Below, in pieces: positions 54,109-64,000 of a stretch of DNA of 64,000 nt (positions are counted from its first letter, which is position 1; every line of letters starts with the position of its first letter). Made by a program: the position numbers and the translations under genes. Source of the stretch: Dillenia suffruticosa. Lineage: Eukaryota; Streptophyta; Magnoliopsida; Dilleniales; Dilleniaceae. Location of the stretch: contig JAVTVX010000019.1 in assembly GCA_033439265.1 (NCBI GenBank), positions 20,610,039 to 20,674,038 on the forward strand. The letters are read 5' to 3'. The notes below the pieces were generated by a model, which saw nothing but the letters and a program-made list of their open reading frames with translations, made no database searches and was not told the origin of the DNA.

Positions 54109-54777
54109 TAGAGCCTTGGCTTTGAGGATGTGCTTCTTGCGACAGATCTTTCAGTGGGTGTTGGCTGCTTGCTGGGGGCAAGATCATGGCCATAGCAGGG
54201 CAACTACGCTCTCGAGGTAACATGGGAAACAACTTGCCTGGCTCGTAAATCGTACATAAACAATCTTTCCCCAGATTTATAGTCACGTTTTTGGCAACCC
54301 TTTGGATCTAGTGTGTCAATCTGTTTTTAGTTAGTGGAATGTAAATTAAAGAGGGAACCAGACGGCCGAAGAGAGATATTTAATCAAATTCATTACAAGA
54401 TCTGTATAAGATGTCCCTATTTGGGGTTTGGATGTGTAAGCCTTGATTTATATTGTTAACAAAGAGGAAGCCTAAATCTTTTTCGCATCTGGATCTATCG
54501 GTTTAGTTGCTAATTTATAATTCTATCTTCCGTCCCTGAGAGAATAGTCTAGTGGTCACAATCTTCCTCTCCTAATCTGGTAATCTCATATTCGAATTTT
54601 TGTGTAACAAAAAAAAAAATCTTCTGTCTTCCTGTAGCCTTGGCCAGTGAGATTCCTATCTTGATCCTTGGATTATACATCTCTCTCTCTCACTCTCTAC
54701 ACATTTTAATTATGGTTTGTACCACATGTAATGTACTTTATGATGTCGATTCGTTGAAGCATATGCAGAATTTATAA
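54109..54777. other. CRM-gene 3' flank with a short tRNA-like SINE remnant
   Basis: Probable 3' UTR, then at about 54535-54620 a short tRNA-like element: AGTCTAGTGGTCACAATC as A box, CTCATATTCGAATTTTTG as B box, and an A-run. The call of a SINE rests on these boxes only. Confidence 0.45.
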
Positions 54778-54787
54778 TTATGGAGTT

Positions 54788-56197
54788 GAGACATGTACGG
54801 AAATAACAAAAAAAAAAAAAAATTAAATAACCTAAGGGAGAAACTAATACTGGAAATAACCTACAATTGTGTGTGTTGGAGTCACGACGAGATATGCCAC
54901 GGGTTGAACCCGCGATATGGTCCCGTGACGCATCTTAGTATATCGCGTCTTCAAAACGCAACATATTGTGTCGCGTCTTCAAAACGTGACATATTGTGTC
55001 GCGTCTTGAAGACTCGGCAAAACCATGTGGCGCGCCTTGGTGCGCTGCGTCTTTAAGATGCGCCATGGCCACGTGGCGCGCTCTGGTATGTCGCGTCTTA
55101 AAGACACGGTATGGTTACGTGGCGCGCCCTAATGTGTTGTGTCTTTAAGACATGACACAGTGTTCACGAGTTACACACGCGACAAGGCCGCGGGTCAACA
55201 CGCCGCAAGGCTGCGGGTCAACACGCCGATCCGCGAACTATTTGGGCGTAATACTTGACTTAATTTGAAAAAACCGAAATCGAATTCTCTAAATATGTCG
55301 CAACTCGAACGCGTTGCGACAAGCTCTAACTCACTAAATGAGCCAACAGGCCGCTTCGTGGGCCATTATGACCTAATACTTGATTTAATATAGGAAAACC
55401 GAAATCGGACTCTCTAAATCCATAACTCGAATGTGTTGCGAAAAGCCTTCACCCCACTAAGCCGACCAACGGGCCAACCTGTGGACCAATGGGGCCTACC
55501 ACTTGACACAGCCCTCTGTCACACATTTGAGCTGTGACATGTTTAGGGAGTTAGATTTTGGTTTTCCAAACTGAATCAAGTGCTAGGCCCCATTGGCCCA
55601 CGGGTCGGCCTGTTGGCCTGCTTAGTTAGGTGAGGATTTTTCACAACGCGTTCGAGTTACAGCATGTTTAGATAGTCCGATTTCGGTTTTCTCAAATTAA
55701 ATCAAGTATTAAGTCCAAATGACCCGCGAAGCGGCCCGTTAGCCCGTTTAGTGGGTGAGAGCTTGTCACAACGCGTTCGAATTGGAGCATGTTTAGAGAA
55801 TTCGATTTCGGTTTTTTCAAATTATGTCAAGTGTTAGACCCAAATGATCCGCGGGTCGGCGTGTTGGCCCACGGCTTTGTTGCGTGTGCAACTCATGGAC
55901 ACCGTGACCAAGACGTGCCACGTGGCTATGCCGCGTCTTCAAGACGCGGCACACCAAGACGCGCCACGTGGTCATGCCGTGTTTTGAAGACACGGCACAC
56001 CAGGGCGCGCTACGTGGCTTTGTCGCATCTTGAAGACGTGACACACCAGAATGCACCACGTGACCATGTCACGGGTTTAAGCCGTAACATATCTCACCGT
56101 GATTCTAACACGTGACAATTGTGGATTATTTTCGGAATTAATTTTTCTTTTAGGTTATTTAAATTTTTTTTTTTTGAGTTATTTTCGTACATGCCTC
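54788..56197. mobile_element. Long palindromic foldback element, probably Mutator-like
   Basis: Two arms (about 54788-55511 and 55571-56197) are inverted copies along their whole length, with a loop of about 60 bp. The outer ends read GAGACATGTACGGAAATAAC and, on the minus strand, GAGGCATGTACGAAAATAAC. Flanking 10-bp duplications TTATGGAGTT (54778-54787) and TTCTGGAGTT (56198-56207) differ at one base; 9-11 bp is the size made by Mutator transposases. Each arm holds, from outside in, about 45-bp units around GCGTCTTCAAGACGCGGC with CACGTGGCGCGCC spacers, then two to three units of about 120 bp built on AAAACCGAAATCGAATTCTC and CTCGAACGCGTTGCGACAAG. The left arm has extra outer units, which explains its greater length. 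No transposase is encoded. Confidence 0.85.
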
Positions 56198-56207
56198 TTC
56201 TGGAGTT

Positions 56208-58711
56208 AGTTTGACAAAGTTAAAATGGGTCTCAACTCAAAGAGTGTTTTGACAAACTAAAGTACAAACCTGTTGTGTCAAGGAATCAATGTGTCACTGG
56301 GTTAAATGGAACGAAAAAAACTGGGTTATCGTGACATTATAAATAAATTTAAATTATAATATATTAATAATCTAAAAAATCTGTATATTTAATCATAAAT
56401 ATTTATTTAATCATATTAAAAATATATAATATTAATAAATTATAATTCATTCATCTAAATATCATATATCATTTAATATGAAATATTATTCAAACGCATC
56501 ATTGGTTGCGAGACGAAGTGAAGACCCGAAGAAGCAAGAGTGAGATAGAAAAAAAAGAAAAAAAATGAGGTTGAACGGTTCGATCCGTTTTTTGTCTAGT
56601 TTGGACTTTGTCCCCTTTTTTCAAAATTTAGTTATATTAAGAAATCTCGCTCCACCAATCCGATCCAAGTTTCAAAACACTAAAGTAAAATTAAATTAAA
56701 TGAAATTCTTTGTACTAGTATGAAAGATAATTTTAATTATTCTTATTCAAAGTTTTTTTTTAATTGACTTTTTTATAAAATTTATTTTTATTTTAAGTAA
56801 AAAATATAAACAAAATAAAATAAAATAAAACAAGGATTAATTAATGCAAATTAAACCAAGTTAACAGTTCATAAACTGAGTCTTAATACTCTAAACCTAG
56901 AGATTTGAGCTGCAAGTAGACCTTGGATAGGAGAGATTTATCTTCCATTCAAGTGTCTGAAACTTGGATGTCCAAAATTAGATAAGTCCAATCCGCCATT
57001 GACTTTGAGATTCGGTTGCGTTACATTCCCAAACGGGCCCTGACTTTGAATGGAGGGTGGCATGGATAGGGTCACTTCATGACACACACACACACACCCA
57101 TGATAATAAGCATTAAAGATGTGGATTTGTTTATGCCAATTTGCGGAAGATTTTGCCCTGCACATGTAATTATCTTAAAGTTGGTCTTGGATTGTTGACA
57201 AGTGTTCTCTAGGTAAGAGAGAGAGAGCGTGTGCTTTTCTGAGTACGTGCGTAAGTGTTTGCATCAGGTTGTGGTTGACGGGTTGGTGATCCCTCGGGCC
57301 CCATTCCATACCCTTTTTCATACTGAACTTTCATCGTGTGGGTGAGGTTGGCGCTGGGCACAAAAATTGCAAAAGGTTGAGACATTTTTCAAAAAAGACA
57401 TGTAGACCAAATAAAACAGCTTTGTAGCATGTGAGGCTTGAGAGAGACAGAGCCATTTGAGACTTTTTTTTTTTTTTGTTGCTGAATTAGATGGGTATAT
57501 TCTCTTGCAAAATAATTTTTAATTTTAGTTTAATTGATAAAAGATATAATTTATATATATAAATTTAAAATAAAATTATTCTTTATATAATAATAATCGA
57601 GTTTTTATTCCATTACATAAAATTGACAATATGAATACTTTTATACTATTAATTATATTCTGTCTTATATCATACATTAAAAATAAGATTATTATTTAAA
57701 AAAATTTATATCCTTATTCCTTGTATGCTTGATTTGAATTTTTATATAAATATTAATTATTTTAATAAAAATTATAGAATAATTATCTTTTATAATAAAA
57801 ATTTAAAATTATCAAATATATAATTATTAATTATAAAACAAATAATATAAACAATAAAAATTATAATTAAACAAGTAAATAATTTATTAAATATGAAAAA
57901 AAACATAAATATAAAAAAATATAAGAATTTTTATATAAATATTAATTAATTTAATATGTTGAGATATTTCAAAAATAGGAAATATTTCAAAAATAGAAAA
58001 TATTGGTATTGAAAAATTTATATATATCAAATATGTCAGATATACGATATAGACCAAGAGAAATGAATGTATATCAATAACATAAGAGGAGGGGGATTCA
58101 CAAGAATTAAGGTCCATTCGACCTCCTCTAATCAGAGGAGATTCGTGAATATCATTATAGTCAATCTCGTGTTAATATTTTGTTTTTATTTTTTATTAGG
58201 TATTTAATCCGATTCGAAGAGCGAAGAGCAAACTGATTTATTTATTTTTAGTATCAGACTATGTGAGGAATAATTCCAGAAGTAAATTAAAGTATAGAGT
58301 CAATCTTTCAAATTAAAATAGAATGCCAAAAAAATAACTATGATAAAAAAATAATAAAAATAATAAAAATAAATCAGCACCCTGTACCAAACCATTAGTT
58401 AAACACTCAAAAAAATAAAATAAAAAAGTGAAAATTAAATACGAGACCAAACCAAACGTGCATTGCACGTGACCAGAAAAGGCATATCTGCGGACAGGAC
58501 CGTCCGAAAATGAGGAGAGGAAAGAAAAACAAGAAATAGAGAATTATATATTTATGGCATCTGCCGACTCCCGTCGCTAAATTTCTTATTGCACAACCCA
58601 ATTTTCCTCCGCGAGAGAGAGAAAGTGAGCGAGATCGAGAGCGAACTCAGCTGCGTTTCTTTACTCTTTAGGTTCTCTTAACCCCTTTCTTTTTCTGTTA
58701 GAAGCCCATCA
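56208..58711. other. Intergenic upstream of LPEAT2
   Basis: Very AT-rich. Includes a dispersed repeat copy at 57736-57958, MITE-like words near 56570-56690 (GGTTGAACGGTTCGATCCG, GTTTCAAAACACTAAAG) with no matched left end, and the LPEAT2 leader with GA-rich words at about 58610-58645. Confidence 0.5.
57736..57958 (-). repeat. AT-rich dispersed repeat, copy 2 (inverted)
   Basis: The reverse complement closely follows 25091-25323, including TTTTATAATTAATAATTATA and the terminal direct repeat AATTAATATTTATATAAAAA at both ends. Confidence 0.7.
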
Positions 58712-61700
58712 ATGGCCGATCATGATCTGGGCGCTCCTCTACTTATGTCAGAACAACCCCATGTCGTCATAACCGTAGATTCCCAAGTGCGTCCAGTCAA
58801 AACCATCAATAACAAGCACAAAAACAACGGAATCACCAACACCACAACCAATAATAGTCGCCACCACGGAAATGGGACTCAAACTCAAACTCAAACTCAA
58901 ACTCCATTTGATTTCCTCCAAATTGATGATTTCCCTACACCAAAGTCTTCAACCGTAGACCCTTTTAAGAATCACACACCCAACATCGATAATTTGTATG
59001 AATGTTTGAAGATTGTGATTTGCCTGCCTCTTGTGATTGTTAGGATTGTGCTACTTGGGATTTTCTTGTTAGTGGGGTTTGTTGCTACCAAAATTGCCTT
59101 GCAGGGTTGGAAAGATAAACAGAATCCTATGCCCAAATGGAGGTGTAGAGTTATGTGGATTACAAGGATTTGTTCTCGTTGTATTCTCTTCTCTTTTGGG
59201 TACGCTTACTTGACCAAATTATTTTATTTTATTTTTATTTCAATTTTTGTGTGCGTTGGGGGGGTCTGTGTGGAATTTATGTGTCGTTTTGAACTCCTTG
59301 AACTTTGGGTTCTGGAAGGTTCCAATTTAATTGGATTTCCATATTCTGGGTTTGTATGGAATTTTTGTGTGCTTAATGACTTTTTGAATATTGGGATTTT
59401 TAGGGTTTAAATGGTTGGTTTGGTGTCTATAGCATCTGCTTTTTACTTGAGGTTTTCATATTGATTATTATTTTTTGAACTTATTGAATTTTGGGTCGTG
59501 GAGGGTTTAAATTTATTTGGGTTCCCATATTATTATTTTTCTTTTCTGGGTATGTATGGAATTTTCGTGTGCTTAATGACTTTTTGAAATTTGGGATTTT
59601 GGAGGGTTTTAATGGTTGGTTGCGTGTCAATAGCATCTGCTTCTTAGTTAATGTTTTCATATTGATTTTGGTTCTTTATTTGTCTCAGGATATGTAACTA
59701 AAATGCTTAGTAATTTACCCAAGAAATTTGATACAGTCTTGGTTCTTTTTTTTGGGGGTGGGGTAATGTGGGTTACTTGGGTTTGTAGTTGCTTTTATCA
59801 GATTTGGCACACAGAGATCGGTGTTTATGTAATTCCTGGTGGTTATCATCTTCTCGGGTTTATGATCTTTAATTAGGCTTTCATATTTTGTTTAGACAGT
59901 CTCACCAGTTCTCGTTTATAATGATAACTTCTCCTCAAGTATGTGAATGCACATTGTTATCCACAATTTGGGAACAGTTTCTACATATCTAGCATAGTCT
60001 GCCTACTAGAGTTCTTTTAGCCAATACCCTAGGTATCCACCTAACATTATCTTTTGATTTGTGAAATATTTTTATAATTAAGAGCATGTTTAGTTTGTCT
60101 ACTTGTTTTAACTTACTTTTAACTAGGGTTTAATTTAGAAGTCAATTTGAAAATAAGTTGTACAAGTATTTGACAAACAACAACAACAACAACAACAACA
60201 AACTGCGCCTTAATCCCAATAGTTGGGGTCGGCCATTTGAGAGACAAACTTGAAAAGTAGAGAAAAATAAAATAAAAATAAAGATAAAATAAAATAAAAA
60301 TAAAATAAAAATAAAATAAAATAAAATAAATACAATGAAAAATAGATAAATAAATCAATAGATAAATATTTGAAAACAGATTGGTTTAATTTGTGCGGAT
60401 TCTACTACGCCATCCATTCCTATCCAAAACCATTTCCTCTTCTAAACCCTTAATCTTCAAATCTTTGCGGATAACTTGCATCCAAGTTTTCAGCGGTCTA
60501 CCTCTACGTTTTACTAAACTGTCTAGATTTAAGTTCTCGGTTCTCCTAACAGGCGCATCATTGGGTCTTCGTTGCACATGTCCGAACCACCTCAGACGGC
60601 ACTCTCGCATCTTATCCACAATTGAACTAACCCCCAACTTATTTCGGATCTCTTCATTTCTTATTCTATCTCTTCTAGTTTTTCCACACATCCACCTAAG
60701 CATCCTCATTTCTGCTACAGACATCTTTTGTTCTTGTTGTTGTTTAACAGCCCAACACTCAGTACCATATAATAATGTAGGTCTAACCACGCTTCTATAA
60801 AACTTTCCCTTTAAGTGCAATGGCATCGTGTGATCGCAAAGAATTCCGGAGGCCCTTCTCCATTTCATCCAACCCGCTTGAATTCTATGGTTCACATCTC
60901 CATCGATGTTACCATCATTTTGAATGATAGATCCTAAGTATCTAAATCGTTCACTTTTGGGTACCTCTTGCCCATCTAACCTAATCGTTTCTTCAGCATT
61001 CCGGGGTCTGTCACTAAACCCACATCTCATATATTCTGTTTTTGATCTACTCAGTCTAAACCCGCTAGTTTCTAGTGTAAATCTCCATAACTCGAGTTTA
61101 GCACTAACACTCTCTATAGTTTCATCAACTAACACTATATCATCTGCGAAAAGCATACACCATGGTATTTCATCTTGGATATTTTTGGTAATTTCGTCTA
61201 TCACTACTGCAAAGAGGAGGGGGCTTAATGCCGAACCTTGATGGAGTCCAATGTTAATGGGAAAACTATCACTCAAACCCCCACGAGTGCTTACGCCGGT
61301 TATAGCTCCCTCATACATATCTCTAATTAGGTTAATATACCTCAAGGATATCCCTTTCTTCATCAGCGCCCACCACAATAAGTCTCTAGGAACTCTATCA
61401 TATGCTTTTTCCAGATCAATGAATACCATATGTAGGTCTCTCTTCTGTGCTCTATATTTCTCCATTAAATGTCTTAGCAAGTGAATCGCTTCCGTGGTGG
61501 ATCTGCCTGGCATAAATCCAAATTGATTTTGAGATATACTTATCTCCAATCTCAATCGATGCTCTATTACTCTCTCCCATAATTTCATAGTATGACTCAT
61601 AAGCTTAATCCCTCTATAGTTAGAGCAATCCTGTATATCTCCTTTATTCTTATAGAGCGGTACAATTACACTCTTCCTCCATATCTGAGGCATTCTCCTA

Positions 61701-63938
61701 GTTTCCCAAATTTTATTGAAAATATCCGTTAATATTTTTATACCAAATTCACCCAAACATTTCCACACTTCTATAGGAATGCCATCAGGTCCTATGGCCT
61801 TATTATTCTTCATTCTCTTTAAAGCCTCCTTCACTTCAAGAGGACGGATCTTGCGTTTAAAATCTCTATTGATCTCTTCTATAGGTATTTCGATATTCCC
61901 TATAACTCCCGTATTCTTAACATTAAAGAGATCGTCAAAATAATCACGCCAACGTTTTCTTATGTCCTCATCCTTTACAAGTATAGTATTGGTTCCACTC
62001 TTAATGCACCTAATACTATTAAAATATTACTTTTAAGAAAAAGTATTTGGTTAAAAATGCTGAAAAGTAACTTATTTACAAAAAAGGATATGTGATTGTT
62101 TATTTGGAGGAAAAAGTTACCAGCACCGGGTGTAGCCTTGTAGTGGTGTTTGAAGGTGGTGGGTTGTAGCCTTACAATGGTTGACAAGATGAGATAACAC
62201 ACTAGAAAGGAATGCAAATAGTTAGGGTTGGTCTAATATAAGTTGGAATGAAGATAGTTTTGCTATTATAAAAATTAGTGGGGGATAAAAATTGGAATAT
62301 GGATAGTTTTGGTGTTTTAAAAATAAATGGTGATAGTGCATCTTTGATTTGGTTAAAGGGTGGTTGCGGTGATAATAAAAAATTAGGTCCCTGATACTTC
62401 TGACTTTTGACTTCTTTTAAGTAGTTTGGTTTACTTATAAATTTATAATTCAAACCAAACATTTCTCAGCATCTTACTTTTCGTTTGACAAACTTATTAG
62501 CTGAAACAAAGATGCTCTAATTAACAAGATTGGTATTTAAACAAAAAAAAAAAGAAAAAAACCCTCAAACTGTGAATGGTTCCCACCTATCTGGCATATT
62601 CTGGCTACTAGAGTTCCTTGAGCTTAGATAACCACCTAATGGTATCTTTTGATTTATGGAATAAATTTTGAATTTATTAACTAGGTTGGTTTTTCCAAAA
62701 AAAAAAAAAAAAAAAAAACGAATCCTGTTTGAATTTTGAGTTTTTGGAAGAAAATAACTGGGTTAAAGTTTATGGCTATTTCCAAAAAATCCAAGTCATG
62801 TTCTTGATTGTGTAGTTGGGCCTGAGTTGGGTTAATTGCAGAAAGTGAATGTGCTTTGCTTCCCGAATTTGAATTGGCTCATTGAACTAAGTGAAATATG
62901 TAAAACCATTTTCAAAAATTGACAAAGTTCAAGACAATGTTGTTCTCCTTTATTTGATCTTTCATTTCTCTTCTCATAGGCTTTTTTTTTTTTCAGCTAC
63001 CACTGGATCAGAAGAAAAGGGAAACCAACTCCAAGGGAGACTGCTCCTATAGTTGTATCAAACCATATGTCATATATAGAGCCTATTTTCTTTTTCTATG
63101 AATTGTTTCCGACAATTGTAGCTTCCGAGTCCCATGATGCCATTCCTTTTGTTGGAACTATTATCAGAGCAATGCAGGTAATTTGTACGCTCTCATGCTG
63201 TAAATTCATGTTATCTTATGGATTGCATAGAACATATCTTGCCAATACCACAGGTGATGAATTTTATTTAGTATTAACTAGTGGAACTTTATGGTTTATG
63301 TTTGTGTGTGTTCTCAGGTAATATATGTGAACAGATTTTCTCCATCATCAAGGAAGTATGCCGTGAATGAAATAAAGGTAGAAAGTTTCTACATCTTTAT
63401 GTAATCTGTGTGCAATATCTGAAGTTGTCACTGATCATTGATAGCGCAATGGGTGCTTGTTTCTATTTATTTTGATTCTCAAAATAGATCAACATTGTTC
63501 TTCCTTAACGTTGGATACAATTGCATCACTATCAAGTTTTGGCAGGTAAACACATAACAGTGAACTACAAAGTTTGTCGCACCATGCCATGCGATGGATT
63601 TTTCTTTGAGAGCTTGTTTGCCAATTGCTAGCTTTTGTTAGTGAACCTGGACAGAACATTCATATTTACAATGGAAGCTGATCTAAGAGAAAACATAAAT
63701 GAAATATAAATGATTAGACTGATCAAATTATAAGCTATTTGATACAGAAATGTGCTTTCAGGGCCTGAATTCAGAGAAGGGCATCATGTGATAGATTTCC
63801 GCGACTGCTCTTATTTCCGGAGGGAACCACAACCAATGGAAGAGCCATCATTTCATTTCAACTTGGTGCATTCATTCCTGGTTATCCAGTTCAACCAGTT
63901 ATCGTTCGATATCCCCATGTACACTTTGACCAATCTTG
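58712..63938 (+). CDS. LPEAT2: Lysophospholipid acyltransferase LPEAT2, 5' exons (runs off the right edge)
   Basis: Exons seen: 58712-59199, 62997-63177, 63318-63377, 63775-63938; the last ends inside a Trp codon (TG|G), so the gene continues beyond 64000. The protein starts MADHDLGAPLLMSEQPHVVI, has a hydrophobic membrane segment (LVIVRIVLLGIFLLVGFVAT, about 105-125), then the acyltransferase block. The catalytic NHxxxxE motif is NHMSYIE (residues 185-191), and the FPEGT motif that binds the lysolipid is at 257-261 (LLLFPEGTTTNGRA). The sequence VASESHDAIPFVGTIIRAMQ, and VIYVNRFSPSSRKYAVNEIK identify LPEAT2 rather than LPEAT1. The enzyme re-acylates lysophosphatidylethanolamine and related lysolipids in the ER or Golgi. 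EF-hand repeats expected at the C-terminus are outside the window. Intron 1 (3.8 kb) holds an RTE LINE in antisense. Confidence 0.94.
58877..58900 (+). repeat. Coding hexanucleotide repeat (ACTCAA)4
   Basis: Encodes a Thr-Gln run in the disordered N-terminus of LPEAT2, ending TPF. Likely to vary in length between alleles. Confidence 0.85.
59289..59671 (+). repeat. Tandem duplication in LPEAT2 intron 1
   Basis: 59289-59469 and 59475-59671 share TTTTGTGTGCTTAATGACTT, TAGCATCTGCTT and TTTTCATATTGATT. By eye about 80 percent alike, with a small insertion in the second copy. Confidence 0.8.
60173..62040 (-). mobile_element. 5'-truncated RTE-clade LINE in LPEAT2 intron 1
   Basis: On the minus strand: reverse transcriptase frame, short 3' UTR with a (TTTTA)n tract, GCCGACCCCAACTATTGGGA and a terminal (TTG)n repeat, the usual 3' end of plant RTE elements. 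AAGTATTTG at 60164-60172 and 62041-62049 is a likely target duplication. The endonuclease domain is absent, so the copy is 5'-truncated. It is antisense to LPEAT2. Confidence 0.88.
60386..62003 (-). CDS. RTE reverse transcriptase, open but N-terminally truncated
   Basis: The frame is open for about 540 codons to TAA/TGA at 60386, with no internal stop. Motifs: NNKAIGPDGIPIEVWK, VIVPLYKNKGDIQDCSNYRG, NQFGFMPGRSTTEAIHLLRH, FIDLEKAYDRVPR, GLHQGSALSPLLFAVVIDEI, and the catalytic FADD (CMLFADDIVLVD). After it come RYLGSIIQNDG and the C-terminal ECRLRWFGHVQRR and RRGRPLKTW blocks, all typical of plant RTE. No ATG lies at its 5' end; the first stretch (KDEDIRKRWRDYFDDLFN) is in frame up to the truncation point. 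It has no apurinic endonuclease domain, so it is not autonomous, but the intact frame points to recent insertion. Confidence 0.88.
62050..62996. other. LPEAT2 intron 1, right part
   Basis: AT-rich intron sequence. The segment 62581-62665 repeats 59990-60070 from the other side of the LINE (CTACTAGAGTTC, CCACCTAA, TATCTTTTGATTT), so it is an older intronic duplication. Confidence 0.55.
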
Positions 63939-64000
63939 GTAGAAATCATCTTTTAATCTATAAATTTCTAGTTCAATGTCTCTAATGATTTTACACCCGC

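Noticed and set aside
54860..55200. Regular repeats of about 45 bp that recall a CRISPR array
   Set aside because: Units are contiguous and diverged with no unique spacers, they recur inverted in the other arm, and the genome is a plant nuclear genome.
55789..56115. Open frames of about 100 residues on both strands in the palindrome
   Set aside because: They follow from the repeated GC-rich units of the inverted repeat and have no protein similarity.
56290..56700. A possible second hAT MITE ending in GTTTCAAAACACTAAAG
   Set aside because: No matching left terminal repeat or 8-bp duplication could be found.

Overview
The window is nuclear DNA from a flowering plant, almost certainly a eudicot. 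Genes have many short exons with GT-AG introns, intergenic DNA is very AT-rich, and nearly half of the sequence is intronic, repetitive or transposon-derived. No bacterial, organellar or CRISPR-like content is seen. The species cannot be named from the sequence alone.

Nine protein-coding genes can be reconstructed exon by exon. In order they are: the 3' end of a GET3A ATPase (+, 154-740), URM1 (-, 2945-5172), PEX16 (+, 12708-15346), a class I TCP factor of the TCP9/TCP19 type (-, 21925-22881), an ataxin-10/MEE50 homologue (+, 27925-29819), a phospholipase D beta (-, 30928-41976), a subtilase of the XSP1/SBT4.14 type (-, 44894-48942), a CRM-domain organelle intron-splicing factor (+, 50287-54108) and the 5' part of LPEAT2 (+, 58712 to beyond the right edge). 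All splice junctions that I placed keep the reading frame, and the predicted lengths (URM1 99 aa, PEX16 369, TCP 318, MEE50 491, PLD beta 1088, subtilase 737, CRM factor 412) fit their families.

The gene order matters. From memory, Arabidopsis carries LPEAT2, TCP9, PEX16 and URM1 as neighbours on chromosome 2, and XSP1, MEE50 and PLD beta 2 as neighbours on chromosome 4. Here both groups are interleaved in one 60-kb stretch, which suggests that this window keeps an older eudicot order that was split and thinned in Arabidopsis.

The spaces between and inside the genes are filled by several kinds of mobile DNA. A degenerate Copia LTR retrotransposon (5321-10512) with two almost identical LTRs sits 150 bp upstream of the URM1 start codon. 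At least five tRNA-derived SINEs are present, four of them with clear target-site duplications. A hAT-type MITE lies at 20361-20736. A 5'-truncated RTE LINE with an open reverse transcriptase frame lies in LPEAT2 intron 1. A 1.4-kb almost perfect palindrome (54788-56197) is flanked by a 10-bp target duplication and looks like a Mutator-type foldback element.

The TCP gene is bracketed by clusters of TCP-binding sites and G-boxes. The splicing-factor gene carries a degenerate copy of its own promoter and first-exon start inside its first intron. Long GA/TC tracts lie in the leaders or first introns of several genes.
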